This document shows positions 7,546 to 16,811 of a stretch of 35,420 nt of DNA, piece by piece. Each line of letters starts with the position of its first letter. Position 1 is the first letter of the stretch. A model generated the notes under the pieces. That model saw only the letters and a program-made list of their open reading frames with translations. It was not told where the DNA came from and made no database searches. This stretch comes from Paludibacteraceae bacterium. Its GTDB lineage: Bacteria > Bacteroidota > Bacteroidia > Bacteroidales > Paludibacteraceae. The position numbers and the translations under genes are program-made. The stretch covers positions 1 through 35,420 of the forward strand of contig JAIKXR010000093.1 in NCBI GenBank assembly GCA_024683975.1. The letters are read 5' to 3'.

Positions 7546-9557
7546 TGTATATAGAAGTCATACTCCCCTTTGCCATACAGGGTACCTACACGTATCGCAC
7601 GGCTGCGGATATGGCGTTGAAGGCAGGCTGCAGAGTTGTTGTGCCACTTGCGAAAAAAGAGGTGGTGGGGATAGTGTATAAAACATATACCGAGTTATCG
7701 CCATTGTTAGATGACAGTAAGGTACGGGATGTGACAGCGGTGCTGGATGAAGAGGCCGTTGTGACGGATAATCAGTTGCTCTTGTGGCAATGGATGAGTG
7801 ACTATTACATGTGCCCGATAGGAGACGTATTAGCCGCAGCATTACCAAAAAAAGTGATGGACAGGCAGTTCTCTTTCTCTACGAGTCCTTGTGAAAGGAA
7901 GAATCAGGTGCATATTACTATTGTACAAGACCCTTTTGAACTGACTGAACAACAGGAGCGGGCGATGAAAGATATACGGACGCAATGGCAAGACAAACGT
8001 GTTGTGCTGCTGCATGGGGTGACATCATCTGGCAAGACGGAAGTTTATATCCACTTGATAAAAGAGCAGTTACGTGCAGGCAAGCAGGTGCTGTACTTGG
8101 TACCGGAGATAGCCTTGACCGCACAGTTGACGGACAGACTTCAACGGGTGTTTGGTGACAGACTCTTGGTTTATCATTCGCGAGTCAGTGACGGCAAGCG
8201 AGCGGAGGCGTATAAACAGGTATTGAGACACGGCAAACCGCAAGTGGTGGTTGGTGCGCGGTCAGCAGTGTTTCTGCCATTCAGGGATTTGGGGTTAGTG
8301 ATTGTGGATGAGGAGCATGAGCAGAGTTACAAGCAACAAGATCCGGCACCGAGGTATCACGGGCGGTCGGTTGCAATAATGCTGGCTTATCAGCAAGGGG
8401 CTTATGCTCTGTTAGGAACAGCAACTCCATCGATTGAGACTATGTATAACGTGGAAACCGGCAAGTACGGATGCAGCAGGATGACAGAACGTTTTCAAGG
8501 TCTTCGGTTACCACGTATAACTCTGATTGACCTTAACAGGCAGTACCACAGGAAAGAGATGTACGGTCATTTGAGTGACCCGTTGGTAGCAAGAATACAG
8601 GAAGAGCTGGCAAAGGGGAAACAAATTATTTTATTCCAAAACAGAAGAGGCTATGCGCCGTATATGCAGTGCAGTAATTGCGGAAGCGTACCCAAGTGTC
8701 CAAATTGCGATGTGTCGTTGACTGTACACCGCACTATAAGAGGCAGTTATCTGCAATGTCACTATTGCGGAGCGGAAACGGGGATAATGTCAGCGTGCAG
8801 TGAGTGCGGCAGCGAGATGAAAATTCACGGTTTCGGTACGGAGCGGTTGGAGGACGAGGTGGCTCACCTCTTTCCTAAAGCAAGCGTGGCAAGAATGGAC
8901 TTGGACTCGACACGTAGGAAGAACGCTTATCAAGAGATTATCAGTTCGTTTTCAGAGCATAAAGTGGATATATTGATAGGGACGCAGATGGTGACTAAGG
9001 GTTTACATTTTGACGATGTGAGTCTGGTAGCCGTTCTACAGGCAGACACGCTGTTCAATCAGCCGTCCTTTCGCAGTTATGAGCGTGCCTTTCAGATGTT
9101 GGAGCAGGTGGCGGGAAGGGCAGGAAGAAAAGGTCAGCAAGGGGAAGTTATAATACAGACATTCGACCCCAATCATCCTGTTTTTGATTACTTGCGTGGT
9201 CACGATACGGACGGTTTTTATCAATGGCAGCGTCAGGAGAGGAGCCAATTCCGCTTTCCGCCTTTCTGTCATCTTATCACTCTGACAGTCAAACATAGGG
9301 ATGAAGAGCGTGCGGAAGCGGCAGCAACGGAATTGCGAGGACATTTGACCGATGTTTTTGGACAGAGATGTTCGGCTGTGATGCCTCCCTCGATAACTCG
9401 CATACAGAATCTGCATATAAGACAGATTCAGCTGCGTATTGAGCGGACGGCACCGATAAAAAAAGGCAAAGAGATGTTGGGACAGATACTGAAAGAGTTA
9501 TCGGCAAGCGGGTTGTGCAAAGGTGTTATAATTCAACCTGATACAGAACCTATGTAG
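7545..9557 (+). CDS. priA: Primosomal protein N' (replication restart helicase PriA)
   Basis: Walker A LLHGVTSSGKTEVY, DEEH, cysteine cluster CSNCGSVPKCPNCD...CHYCG...CSECGS, GTQMVTKGLHFDDVSLV. Start revised from the ORF track (7428) to ATG 7545, overlapping the upstream stop (TAATG). Confidence 0.92.
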   Translation: MYIEVILPFAIQGTYTYRTAADMALKAGCRVVVPLAKKEVVGIVYKTYTELSPLLDDSKVRDVTAVLDEEAVVTDNQLLLWQWMSDYYMCPIGDVLAAALPKKVMDRQFSFSTSPCERKNQVHITIVQDPFELTEQQERAMKDIRTQWQDKRVVLLHGVTSSGKTEVYIHLIKEQLRAGKQVLYLVPEIALTAQLTDRLQRVFGDRLLVYHSRVSDGKRAEAYKQVLRHGKPQVVVGARSAVFLPFRDLGLVIVDEEHEQSYKQQDPAPRYHGRSVAIMLAYQQGAYALLGTATPSIETMYNVETGKYGCSRMTERFQGLRLPRITLIDLNRQYHRKEMYGHLSDPLVARIQEELAKGKQIILFQNRRGYAPYMQCSNCGSVPKCPNCDVSLTVHRTIRGSYLQCHYCGAETGIMSACSECGSEMKIHGFGTERLEDEVAHLFPKASVARMDLDSTRRKNAYQEIISSFSEHKVDILIGTQMVTKGLHFDDVSLVAVLQADTLFNQPSFRSYERAFQMLEQVAGRAGRKGQQGEVIIQTFDPNHPVFDYLRGHDTDGFYQWQRQERSQFRFPPFCHLITLTVKHRDEERAEAAATELRGHLTDVFGQRCSAVMPPSITRIQNLHIRQIQLRIERTAPIKKGKEMLGQILKELSASGLCKGVIIQPDTEPM

Positions 9558-9621
9558 GCAATATGGATGAACGATTGGGATGGCTGGCTGCAAACACAAT
9601 ATTGCGTTTTTTGCAAAAAAG

Positions 9622-9652
9622 TTGTATAAGTCAAATAAATAGCATATTTTTG
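9622..9652 (+). promoter_or_regulatory. Bacteroidota-type promoter for the TPR gene
   Basis: TTG at 9622-9624, 20-nt spacer, TATTTTTG at 9645-9652. Confidence 0.65.
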
Positions 9653-9695
9653 CGCGCTTTTTCGGAAACAGAAAATTATAAATTCTAAAAATATT

Positions 9696-10379
9696 ATGGC
9701 AAAGAAAGAAGATTTTACGAAACAAGACCAGAATCTTGAGAACGTAGAAGAGGTTATGTCCACAACCAGTGTATGGATAGAAGAGCACAAAAATATGCTC
9801 ACGTGGATAGTATTGGCAATAGTAGTTGTCGTGGGGGGCTGCATAACTGTCAACAAATACGTTATTAAACCCAAGGCAATTGAAGCAAGCAATGAAAACG
9901 CCAAGGCAGAAGTATATTTTACTGCAGGCGATTGGCAGAAAGCTTTATCCGGTGATGATGCTGAATGTATTGGCTTTGAGGCAATAGCCGATGAGTACAG
10001 CCGATATCAGGAAGGCGAATTGGCAGCTCTGTATGCCGGGATATGCCACTACAAGCTTGGTGAATATGAAGAAGCAGCCAAGTACCTGAAGAAATTCTCG
10101 GCTAAAGATCTGACCATTGACCCTGCTGCCCGTCAGTTGCTTGGCGATGCCTATGTGCAAATGGATGAATTAGAGAAAGCGGCTGTCGCATTCCGTTCAG
10201 CAGCCAACTCCGACAACGAGATAGTAGCTCCTATGAGCCTAAAAAAAGCAGGATTTGTATATCTTGAACTCGGTGACAAGGAACAAGCAAAGAAAGTGTT
10301 TGAGATGATTCGTAAGCAATATCCGACATCTGCCGAAGCATCGGATATTGACAAATACATTGCTCTGACGGAGGAATAA
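9696..10379 (+). CDS. Membrane-anchored tetratricopeptide repeat protein
   Basis: Single TM (MLTWIVLAIVVVVGGCITV) followed by TPR-like helices (ALYAGICHYKLGEYEEAAKYLKKF, AARQLLGDAYVQMDELEKAAVAFRSA). Confidence 0.85.
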   Translation: MAKKEDFTKQDQNLENVEEVMSTTSVWIEEHKNMLTWIVLAIVVVVGGCITVNKYVIKPKAIEASNENAKAEVYFTAGDWQKALSGDDAECIGFEAIADEYSRYQEGELAALYAGICHYKLGEYEEAAKYLKKFSAKDLTIDPAARQLLGDAYVQMDELEKAAVAFRSAANSDNEIVAPMSLKKAGFVYLELGDKEQAKKVFEMIRKQYPTSAEASDIDKYIALTEE

Positions 10380-10383
10380 AACA

Positions 10384-10875
10384 GTGAGAGCCAATCTGTC
10401 AAGATATGATGTCACCAAACTTCCCGCCAAGGAGGTGGTGGCAGAGCAACGTTACGCGATAGTAGTAGCCGATTGGAACGCCGACATCACGTATAAACTG
10501 TCAAACGGGGCTTTGCATACACTTCACAAGAACGGCGTACCGGATAAAAACATACGTGTTGTACACGTTCCCGGTACAGTCGAACTGACATACGCGGCAG
10601 CACGTTTGATTGGAAAAGTGGACGCAATAATCGTAATAGGCTGCGTCATTAAGGGCGATACGCCACATTTTGATTACGTATGCCAGTCGGTGACTGAAGG
10701 TGTGACACGTTTGAACTCGATGGGCAAAACTCCTGTTATTTTCTCGGTACTGACTGTGAATGACAAGGATCAGGCTCGTGAGCGTGCAGACGGCGAGTTG
10801 GGCAATAAGGGAGTTGAAGGTGCTGTTACGGCTATTCGTATGGCAAATCTCCAGGATAATCATGGTCGTTTATAA
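10384..10875 (+). CDS. ribH: 6,7-dimethyl-8-ribityllumazine synthase
   Basis: RYAIVVADWNADIT, VPGTVELTYAAARL, GCVIKGDTPHFDYVCQSVTEGV, NKGVEGAVTAIRM; GTG start. Confidence 0.93.
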   Translation: MRANLSRYDVTKLPAKEVVAEQRYAIVVADWNADITYKLSNGALHTLHKNGVPDKNIRVVHVPGTVELTYAAARLIGKVDAIIVIGCVIKGDTPHFDYVCQSVTEGVTRLNSMGKTPVIFSVLTVNDKDQARERADGELGNKGVEGAVTAIRMANLQDNHGRL

Positions 10876-11593
10876 GTTTGGAGGCGCTTCCGTAAGAGAT
10901 GCGGAGGGTATCCGTAACATAGGGCGCATCATAGGTCAGACCGATGAGCAACTAATGGTTGTGGTGTCAGCAATGGGTAAGACGACCAATGCGTTAGAGG
11001 GCCTTGTTCGTGCGTTGTGCGATTACGATTTGTCAGGGTTTGACGAGTTGTACGACCAAGTGGTCAGCACAGGCGAGTTGCAATCGACGCGGATTGTGAG
11101 TGCCTATTTGAATCACTGCGGTATAGACAACGAGTGGATAGACATAACCCAAGTGATGGTGACAGACCACGCATACCGTCGCGCCAATGTAGATATGGAT
11201 CTGACACAGAGGCAACTAAAGAGTTACCTAAAGACACATCCAGCGAAAGTGTATGTGACGCAAGGGTTCATAGCAGGAACGACTGATGGCCAACGTACAA
11301 CACTTGGCCGCGAGGGTTCGGACTATACGGCGGCATTGTTGGCTAATCTGCTTGACGCAAAGTCAGTCACACTCTGGAAAGATGTACCGGGAGTGATGAG
11401 TGCCGACCCGCTGCAAGACAGTAACGCACGCTTATTACCTAATCTTACTTATGAAGAGACCGAACAAATCCTGTCACACGGGGCACAAATAATTCACCCG
11501 AAGACTATTGCCCCGCTTAAAGAAAAGAAAATTCCTTTGTATGTCAAGCCTTTCCTGCACCCTGAAGAGGGAGGAACGGAGATCAGGAATTAA
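10862..11593 (+). CDS. Aspartokinase catalytic domain (short, no ACT region visible)
   Basis: VVYKFGGASVRDAEGIRNI, VVSAMGKTTNALE, TLGREGSDYTAALLANLL, VTLWKDVPGVMSADP, GAQIIHPKTIAPLKEKKIPLYVKPFLHPEEGGTEI. ATG at 10862 inside ribH. Confidence 0.85.
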   Translation: MVVYKFGGASVRDAEGIRNIGRIIGQTDEQLMVVVSAMGKTTNALEGLVRALCDYDLSGFDELYDQVVSTGELQSTRIVSAYLNHCGIDNEWIDITQVMVTDHAYRRANVDMDLTQRQLKSYLKTHPAKVYVTQGFIAGTTDGQRTTLGREGSDYTAALLANLLDAKSVTLWKDVPGVMSADPLQDSNARLLPNLTYEETEQILSHGAQIIHPKTIAPLKEKKIPLYVKPFLHPEEGGTEIRN

Positions 11594-11621
11594 GGAACAT
11601 TTCAAAATATTCTTCAATACT

Positions 11622-12521
11622 ATGCAACCCACCTTATTTGTATTGGCAGCCGGAATGGGCAGCCGTTATGGCGGACTTAAACAGATTGACGGTTTGGGTC
11701 CCAACGGCGAAACGATAATGGATTACAGCGTCTATGATGCTTTGCGCGCCGGTTTTGGCAAAATTGTGTTTGTCATCCGCAAGGACTTTGAGTCGGAGTT
11801 TCGCAAAGTCGTACTTGCCAAATACACAGAGAAAGTAAATTGCGAGGTATGTTTTCAGTCGGTTGACAAAGTTCCGGCCGGTTGCACCTACAACTTGGAC
11901 CGCACCAAACCTTGGGGAACGAACCACGCTGTATTGATGGGCAAAGAACTCATCAATGAGCCTTTTGCTGTTATCAACGCAGATGACTTTTATGGCAAAG
12001 AGTCGTTTGAGGTGCTGGCACGATTTCTTAATGAGGTTGACGGTCAGAAAAACAGGTACTGTATGGTAGGTTACCGGGTGGTGAACACATTGAGCGCAAA
12101 CGGCAGTGTCAGTCGCGGCGTATGCACAACAGACAAGGAAGGCTATCTGACCGATGTAGTGGAGAGAACACGCATTGAGGCGGTCGGGAACAAAGTCGTT
12201 TATATAGAGGACGGCGCGGACACGGAGATAGATCCGCAGACACCCGTATCAATGAACATGTGGGGTTTCACACCTGATTATCTGCAATATACAGAGGATG
12301 AGTTTAAGCAGTTCCTGAAAGTTTACGGTCAGGAGTTAAAGAAAGAGTTTTATATTCCTACGTTGGTCAATGACCTTATTGGTGCAGGAAAAGTGACTTG
12401 CAAAGTGCTTGACACACCCTCTAAATGGTTTGGCGTGACATACGCTGAAGACCGCGAACAAGTGATGATGCAAATCAACCAACTTATCAAACAAGGCGTT
12501 TATCCTCCACATCTGTTCTGA
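11622..12521 (+). CDS. Sugar-nucleotidyltransferase-like protein
   Basis: N-terminal LFVLAAGMGSRYGGLKQIDGLGPNGETIMDYSVYDA and VINADDFYG motifs. Start revised to ATG 11622. Confidence 0.85.
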   Translation: MQPTLFVLAAGMGSRYGGLKQIDGLGPNGETIMDYSVYDALRAGFGKIVFVIRKDFESEFRKVVLAKYTEKVNCEVCFQSVDKVPAGCTYNLDRTKPWGTNHAVLMGKELINEPFAVINADDFYGKESFEVLARFLNEVDGQKNRYCMVGYRVVNTLSANGSVSRGVCTTDKEGYLTDVVERTRIEAVGNKVVYIEDGADTEIDPQTPVSMNMWGFTPDYLQYTEDEFKQFLKVYGQELKKEFYIPTLVNDLIGAGKVTCKVLDTPSKWFGVTYAEDREQVMMQINQLIKQGVYPPHLF

Positions 12522-12531
12522 TTACGCGGTT

Positions 12532-13467
12532 ATGCTCTATCCTCTTCTTTTTGAGCCGATTGTCAAGCCCAAGATATGGGGGCGGGAAACGTGGTTATTG
12601 TCGGGTTATGGCGATGATTTGTCAGTGGTAAATAACGGTTTCCTTGCGGGCAACAATTTAAGCGAGGTGCTTGAGATTTATATGGACGAACTTGCAGGCG
12701 GCAAGGTCTATGACCAGTTCGGGACATTCTTTCCTCTGCTATTCAAAATAATAGATGCCAAAGATGATTTGAGCGTGCAGGTTCATCCTAACGATGAGCA
12801 GGCAGGAGAGATGATGGAAGACAATGATGTCAGACCTATGGGCAAGACTGAGATGTGGGTAGTGACGAAGGCTGAAGAGGACGCGTCGATTGTGTTAGGC
12901 TTTGCTCATAAGACAAACGAAACGGAGTTAAAACGCAGTCTTGAAGATAACAGTATAATGGATTTGCTTCAAGTTGTGCATGTAAAGAAAGACGATGCGG
13001 CACTTATTACAGCCGGCACTGTTCATGCACTTCGCAAAGGGACACAGGTGGTGGAGATACAAGAGACGAGCGACATAACTTACAGATTGTACGACTATAA
13101 CCGATTGGGAATGAACGGTAAGTTGCGCGAATTGCATATACCTCAGGCGATGAAAGTACTCAAATATGATGCAATGCCACAGCCGTTGATAGAGGTTAAA
13201 GAAAAGGGGGCAGTAACAAATCTGGTAATAGACACACATTTCACTACCAATCGTTTACGCATCAAAGGGACACTGCAAAGGGATTATGCGCGATATGACT
13301 CGTTTGTGGTATATGTATGTTTGAACGGAGAGGCGGAGATTGAGTATGAAGACGGCAAGATGTCACTCAAAGAACAGCAAACTTGCCTAATACCCGCCTG
13401 CTTGCCTGATATTAAGATTGTTACAAGGAGCGAGTGCGACATTTTGGAAACGCTGATAACAGAATAG
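12532..13467 (+). CDS. manA: Mannose-6-phosphate isomerase, class I-like
   Basis: KIIDAKDDLSVQVHPNDEQA, GKTEMWVV, ITAGTVHALRKGTQVVEIQETSDITYRLYDYNR. Confidence 0.9.
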   Translation: MLYPLLFEPIVKPKIWGRETWLLSGYGDDLSVVNNGFLAGNNLSEVLEIYMDELAGGKVYDQFGTFFPLLFKIIDAKDDLSVQVHPNDEQAGEMMEDNDVRPMGKTEMWVVTKAEEDASIVLGFAHKTNETELKRSLEDNSIMDLLQVVHVKKDDAALITAGTVHALRKGTQVVEIQETSDITYRLYDYNRLGMNGKLRELHIPQAMKVLKYDAMPQPLIEVKEKGAVTNLVIDTHFTTNRLRIKGTLQRDYARYDSFVVYVCLNGEAEIEYEDGKMSLKEQQTCLIPACLPDIKIVTRSECDILETLITE

Positions 13468-13469
13468 AG

Positions 13470-14687
13470 ATGGAGCCAATACTGATAGACGAATACGATT
13501 ATCCGTTGGCCGATGAGCGTATAGCCAAGTATCCGTTGCAAGAAAGAGACCAAAGCAAACTGCTCGTATATCGGGATGGGAAAGTAAGTGAAGACAGGTT
13601 CTTCAACATCGGCAGATACATTGATTCCCAATCACTTTTAATCTACAACAACACACGCGTCATACAGGCGCGTATGATTTTTCATAAGCAGTCAGGCGCG
13701 AGGATAGAGGTATTCTGTCTTGAGCCTTCAAGTCCGCGGGACTATGAACTATCGTTGGGCAGTATGGACGGCTGCGAATGGAAATGTATGGTCGGAAACC
13801 TGAAGAAGTGGAAACAAGGGATATTGGTCCTCCCCTTCTCCCTTAATGGTTGTTCATATACATTGACGGCAGAAAGGCTTTCCACACAAGGGAATACACA
13901 TATCATACGCTTCCGTTGGGATGCCCCAGATACAAGTTTTGCAGAGATTTTGAATGAGTCAGGCGAACTGCCTATCCCTCCATATCTCAATCGTGCTACA
14001 GAGGAGAGCGATAAACGGACATATCAAACTGTTTATTCGCGCATACAAGGGTCAGTGGCGGCACCGACGGCAGGTTTGCACTTTACGAAGGCATTGCTTG
14101 ACGATTTGCGCGCTAACGGCGTGGAGACGGCAGAGTTGACGTTGCATGTTGGTGCAGGTACTTTCCAGCCTGTGAAAGTTGCAGATGCTAATGAACACGT
14201 GATGCATACCGAGATTTTCTCTGTACCCATTGGAACATTACGCACTCTTAGACAGAAAACCGGTCATATAGTGGCTGTGGGTACGACCTCAATGCGCACT
14301 TTGGAATCGCTTTACTGGTTGGGGAAACGCGTTCTTCAGTCTCGCCCGACAAAGGATATGACGGAGATGCGTGTGGGGCAACATGAACCCTATCTGACAC
14401 AAGCGGAAAATATTACGACAGAGCAGGCACTGGATGCTCTGATAGCCTATTTAGAACGAACCGGAGAGCAGACATTGCATGCAGAAACGCAGATAATGAT
14501 CCGTCCCGGGTACACATTCCATATAGTTAATCAGTTGATTACTAATTTTCACCAGCCTCGTTCGACTCTGCTTCTGCTGGTGAGTGCTTTTGTTGGTGGC
14601 GACTGGCAGACTATCTATAAGTATGCATTGGAACACGAATTCCGTTTCCTAAGTTATGGCGACAGTTCAATTTTGACAAGAAAATGA
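13470..14687 (+). CDS. queA: S-adenosylmethionine:tRNA ribosyltransferase-isomerase family protein
   Basis: YPLQERDQSKLLVY, LLIYNNTRVIQARM, GSVAAPTAGLHFT, LHVGAGTFQPVK, MHTE, VGTTSMRTLES, ITNFHQPRSTLLLLVSAFVG, RFLSYGDS. Start revised to ATG 13470. Confidence 0.9.
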   Translation: MEPILIDEYDYPLADERIAKYPLQERDQSKLLVYRDGKVSEDRFFNIGRYIDSQSLLIYNNTRVIQARMIFHKQSGARIEVFCLEPSSPRDYELSLGSMDGCEWKCMVGNLKKWKQGILVLPFSLNGCSYTLTAERLSTQGNTHIIRFRWDAPDTSFAEILNESGELPIPPYLNRATEESDKRTYQTVYSRIQGSVAAPTAGLHFTKALLDDLRANGVETAELTLHVGAGTFQPVKVADANEHVMHTEIFSVPIGTLRTLRQKTGHIVAVGTTSMRTLESLYWLGKRVLQSRPTKDMTEMRVGQHEPYLTQAENITTEQALDALIAYLERTGEQTLHAETQIMIRPGYTFHIVNQLITNFHQPRSTLLLLVSAFVGGDWQTIYKYALEHEFRFLSYGDSSILTRK

Positions 14688-15475
14688 TAGATACACATTG
14701 TCACCTTGACGATCCCGCTTATAGCGAGGATTTTGAGGCTGTATTGTCGGCACAGAAAGCCGGTGGTGTGGAACGCATATTGGTTCCCGGAGTAGATGCC
14801 GCCAATATAGAAGCGGTATTGGACGTTTGCAGGCGCAGTGACGGCTATTTGTTACCTGCCATCGGGTTGCATCCTGAAAACATCGGAGCGGACTGGGAAG
14901 AGCAGTTGGCTACTATTCGTGAACGCTTGTTTGCTTCTGACGCACCATATATAGCCGTAGGAGAAGTTGGTTTAGACTATCACACCGACATCTCATACAA
15001 ACAAGAGCAGACAGAAGCTTTTCGCTGTCAGTTACGCTGGTCGCAGGAAAAGGGTTTGCCGGTTATGGTTCACAGCCGGGATGCTACAGAAGACTGTTTT
15101 TCAGTTCTCCGTGAGGTTAACGAGGAGGCTTCGTCCGCCGGTTTGCCTGAAATAAGAGCTGTAATGCATTGTTTCAGCGGTAGCAATGAGACAGCCCAAA
15201 GGATTGTTGATATGGGGTTGTACTTGGGTATAGGAGGCGTTATAACGTTTAAGAACTGCAAGCTGAGAGAACACCTGCACAACATTCCTCTTGAGAGACT
15301 GGTACTCGAAACGGATGCTCCTTATATGACTCCCGTGCCTTATCGCGGCAAGCGTAATGAGAGCAGGTATATGACTTACGTGACGGACGTGCTGAGCGAA
15401 GTGTATGGAGTCTCACCGCAGGAGATTGACCGACAGACTACGGCGAACGCTAAGACATTGTTCGGGATAGCATGA
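14684..15475 (+). CDS. TatD-family metal-dependent hydrolase
   Basis: MIDTHCHLDD, AIGLHPENI, VGEVGLDYH, MVHSRDA, HCFSGS, ETDAPYMTPVP. ATGA overlap with the queA-family stop. Confidence 0.9.
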   Translation: MIDTHCHLDDPAYSEDFEAVLSAQKAGGVERILVPGVDAANIEAVLDVCRRSDGYLLPAIGLHPENIGADWEEQLATIRERLFASDAPYIAVGEVGLDYHTDISYKQEQTEAFRCQLRWSQEKGLPVMVHSRDATEDCFSVLREVNEEASSAGLPEIRAVMHCFSGSNETAQRIVDMGLYLGIGGVITFKNCKLREHLHNIPLERLVLETDAPYMTPVPYRGKRNESRYMTYVTDVLSEVYGVSPQEIDRQTTANAKTLFGIA

Positions 15476-15514
15476 ACAACAGCATCCTTTTTATCTTCAA
15501 GAAAAAATAGATAT

Positions 15515-16576
15515 TTATTCCTTTACAGGCAGAGCCTTGAGAATATCGATGGCTTTGTCTGGGAGGAGGCCGGAAGGCATAGGGCCTATATTGAGCAGCA
15601 GATTGGCACCCTTGGCGTTTGCCGCCGCCAGCAAAGCGCGGATTTCCTCCACTGACTTGTAGTTCTGGTCGGTCAGGCTGTAGCCCCAAGTACGGTTCAT
15701 TGTCTGACAGGTTTCCAACGGCAACTGTTCGCTGACTTCTATCTCACCGGATATATATCCCGCCTTGTTCTCACCCGGGACATCGCGCTCGAAACACTGT
15801 ATGTCTTCCCCCTCTTTGGCAGCCTGATGGTGGTTGTTGGCAATCAGACAAGCCGGCTGGAGAGAATGGATATGCTGATATAGTTCCTGCAAACGCCAGT
15901 CAAACTCCGGCTTCTGATTCCACAAACCGTCCATCCATATACAGCCTATCTCCCCATAATTGGTCAGCAGTTCAGTCAGTTGCGCCTTCATAAACTCAAA
16001 ATAGTGGTCGTAATCGCCTTTGGCAGGGTCTTTGCCGTTGTCAAGCCCCGTACGCTCACCCATAGGATAATCCTCACGATACCAATCAACGAGAGAATAG
16101 TAAAGATGGAGTTTGAGTCCTTCCTCGCGGCAAGCCTCAGCCAGCTCGGCGACTATATCCCGTTTAAACGGAGTGGCATCCACGATATTGTAATCGGTCT
16201 GTTTTGTGGCGAACATGGAGAATCCATCGTGGTGGCGTGCGGTGAAGCAGATGTATTTCGCACCAGCCTGCTTGAAGAGACTGACCCACTCTCGGGCATT
16301 GAACTGAGCAGGATAGAAGCCCTCAGCCAACTTGGCGTACTCAAGGCGGTTTACCTTGTCGTTGTTCATCATCCATTCGCCACGCCCCGCCATCGAATAG
16401 ATGCCCCAGTGGAGAAAGATGCCAAAACCCGCTTCGCGGAAAGCCTGCCGCGCCGCCAGATTGGAAGCGGAAGGGACATACCGCTCAGCAGCAGTTTGAG
16501 CATTTAGTGCCGGAATGGCTACTGACCATAACATGGAAAGCAGGAAAGCATAAGAAGAAAGCAGTAAGTGTTTCAT
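15515..16576 (-). CDS. Secreted GH29-type alpha-L-fucosidase
   Basis: Signal peptide, then FGIFLHWGIYSM, YICFTARHHDGFSMFATKQTDYNIVD, LKLHLYYSLVDW, GCIWMDGLWNQ, LLLNIGPMPSGLLPD. Confidence 0.88.
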   Translation of the reverse strand: MKHLLLSSYAFLLSMLWSVAIPALNAQTAAERYVPSASNLAARQAFREAGFGIFLHWGIYSMAGRGEWMMNNDKVNRLEYAKLAEGFYPAQFNAREWVSLFKQAGAKYICFTARHHDGFSMFATKQTDYNIVDATPFKRDIVAELAEACREEGLKLHLYYSLVDWYREDYPMGERTGLDNGKDPAKGDYDHYFEFMKAQLTELLTNYGEIGCIWMDGLWNQKPEFDWRLQELYQHIHSLQPACLIANNHHQAAKEGEDIQCFERDVPGENKAGYISGEIEVSEQLPLETCQTMNRTWGYSLTDQNYKSVEEIRALLAAANAKGANLLLNIGPMPSGLLPDKAIDILKALPVKE

Positions 16577-16601
16577 AGGTCTTTGTTAGAAAGCTATGCG
16601 G

Positions 16602-16609
16602 CAAAGGTA
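16602..16609 (-). promoter_or_regulatory. Probable -7 element for the fucosidase gene
   Basis: Minus-strand TACCTTTG (CAAAGGTA on +) 26 nt upstream of the start codon; no clear -33 element found. Confidence 0.5.
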
Positions 16610-16811
16610 CAACAATTTTTAACTACACAGTGGAAAATGTAAAATAAATGATGCAAAATTTTTTACTAAATAAACATTAACGAATTATTCGTAAAATACA
16701 TTACTTTAGCGCCGTCAAACGTTTAAGGTCTTCCTGGAAATTCCACGTTTGGGTAGCAAACCTTATAAAATTTGAAATAATTCTTAGAAGCACCCTTAAT
16801 TGCATAGAAAG

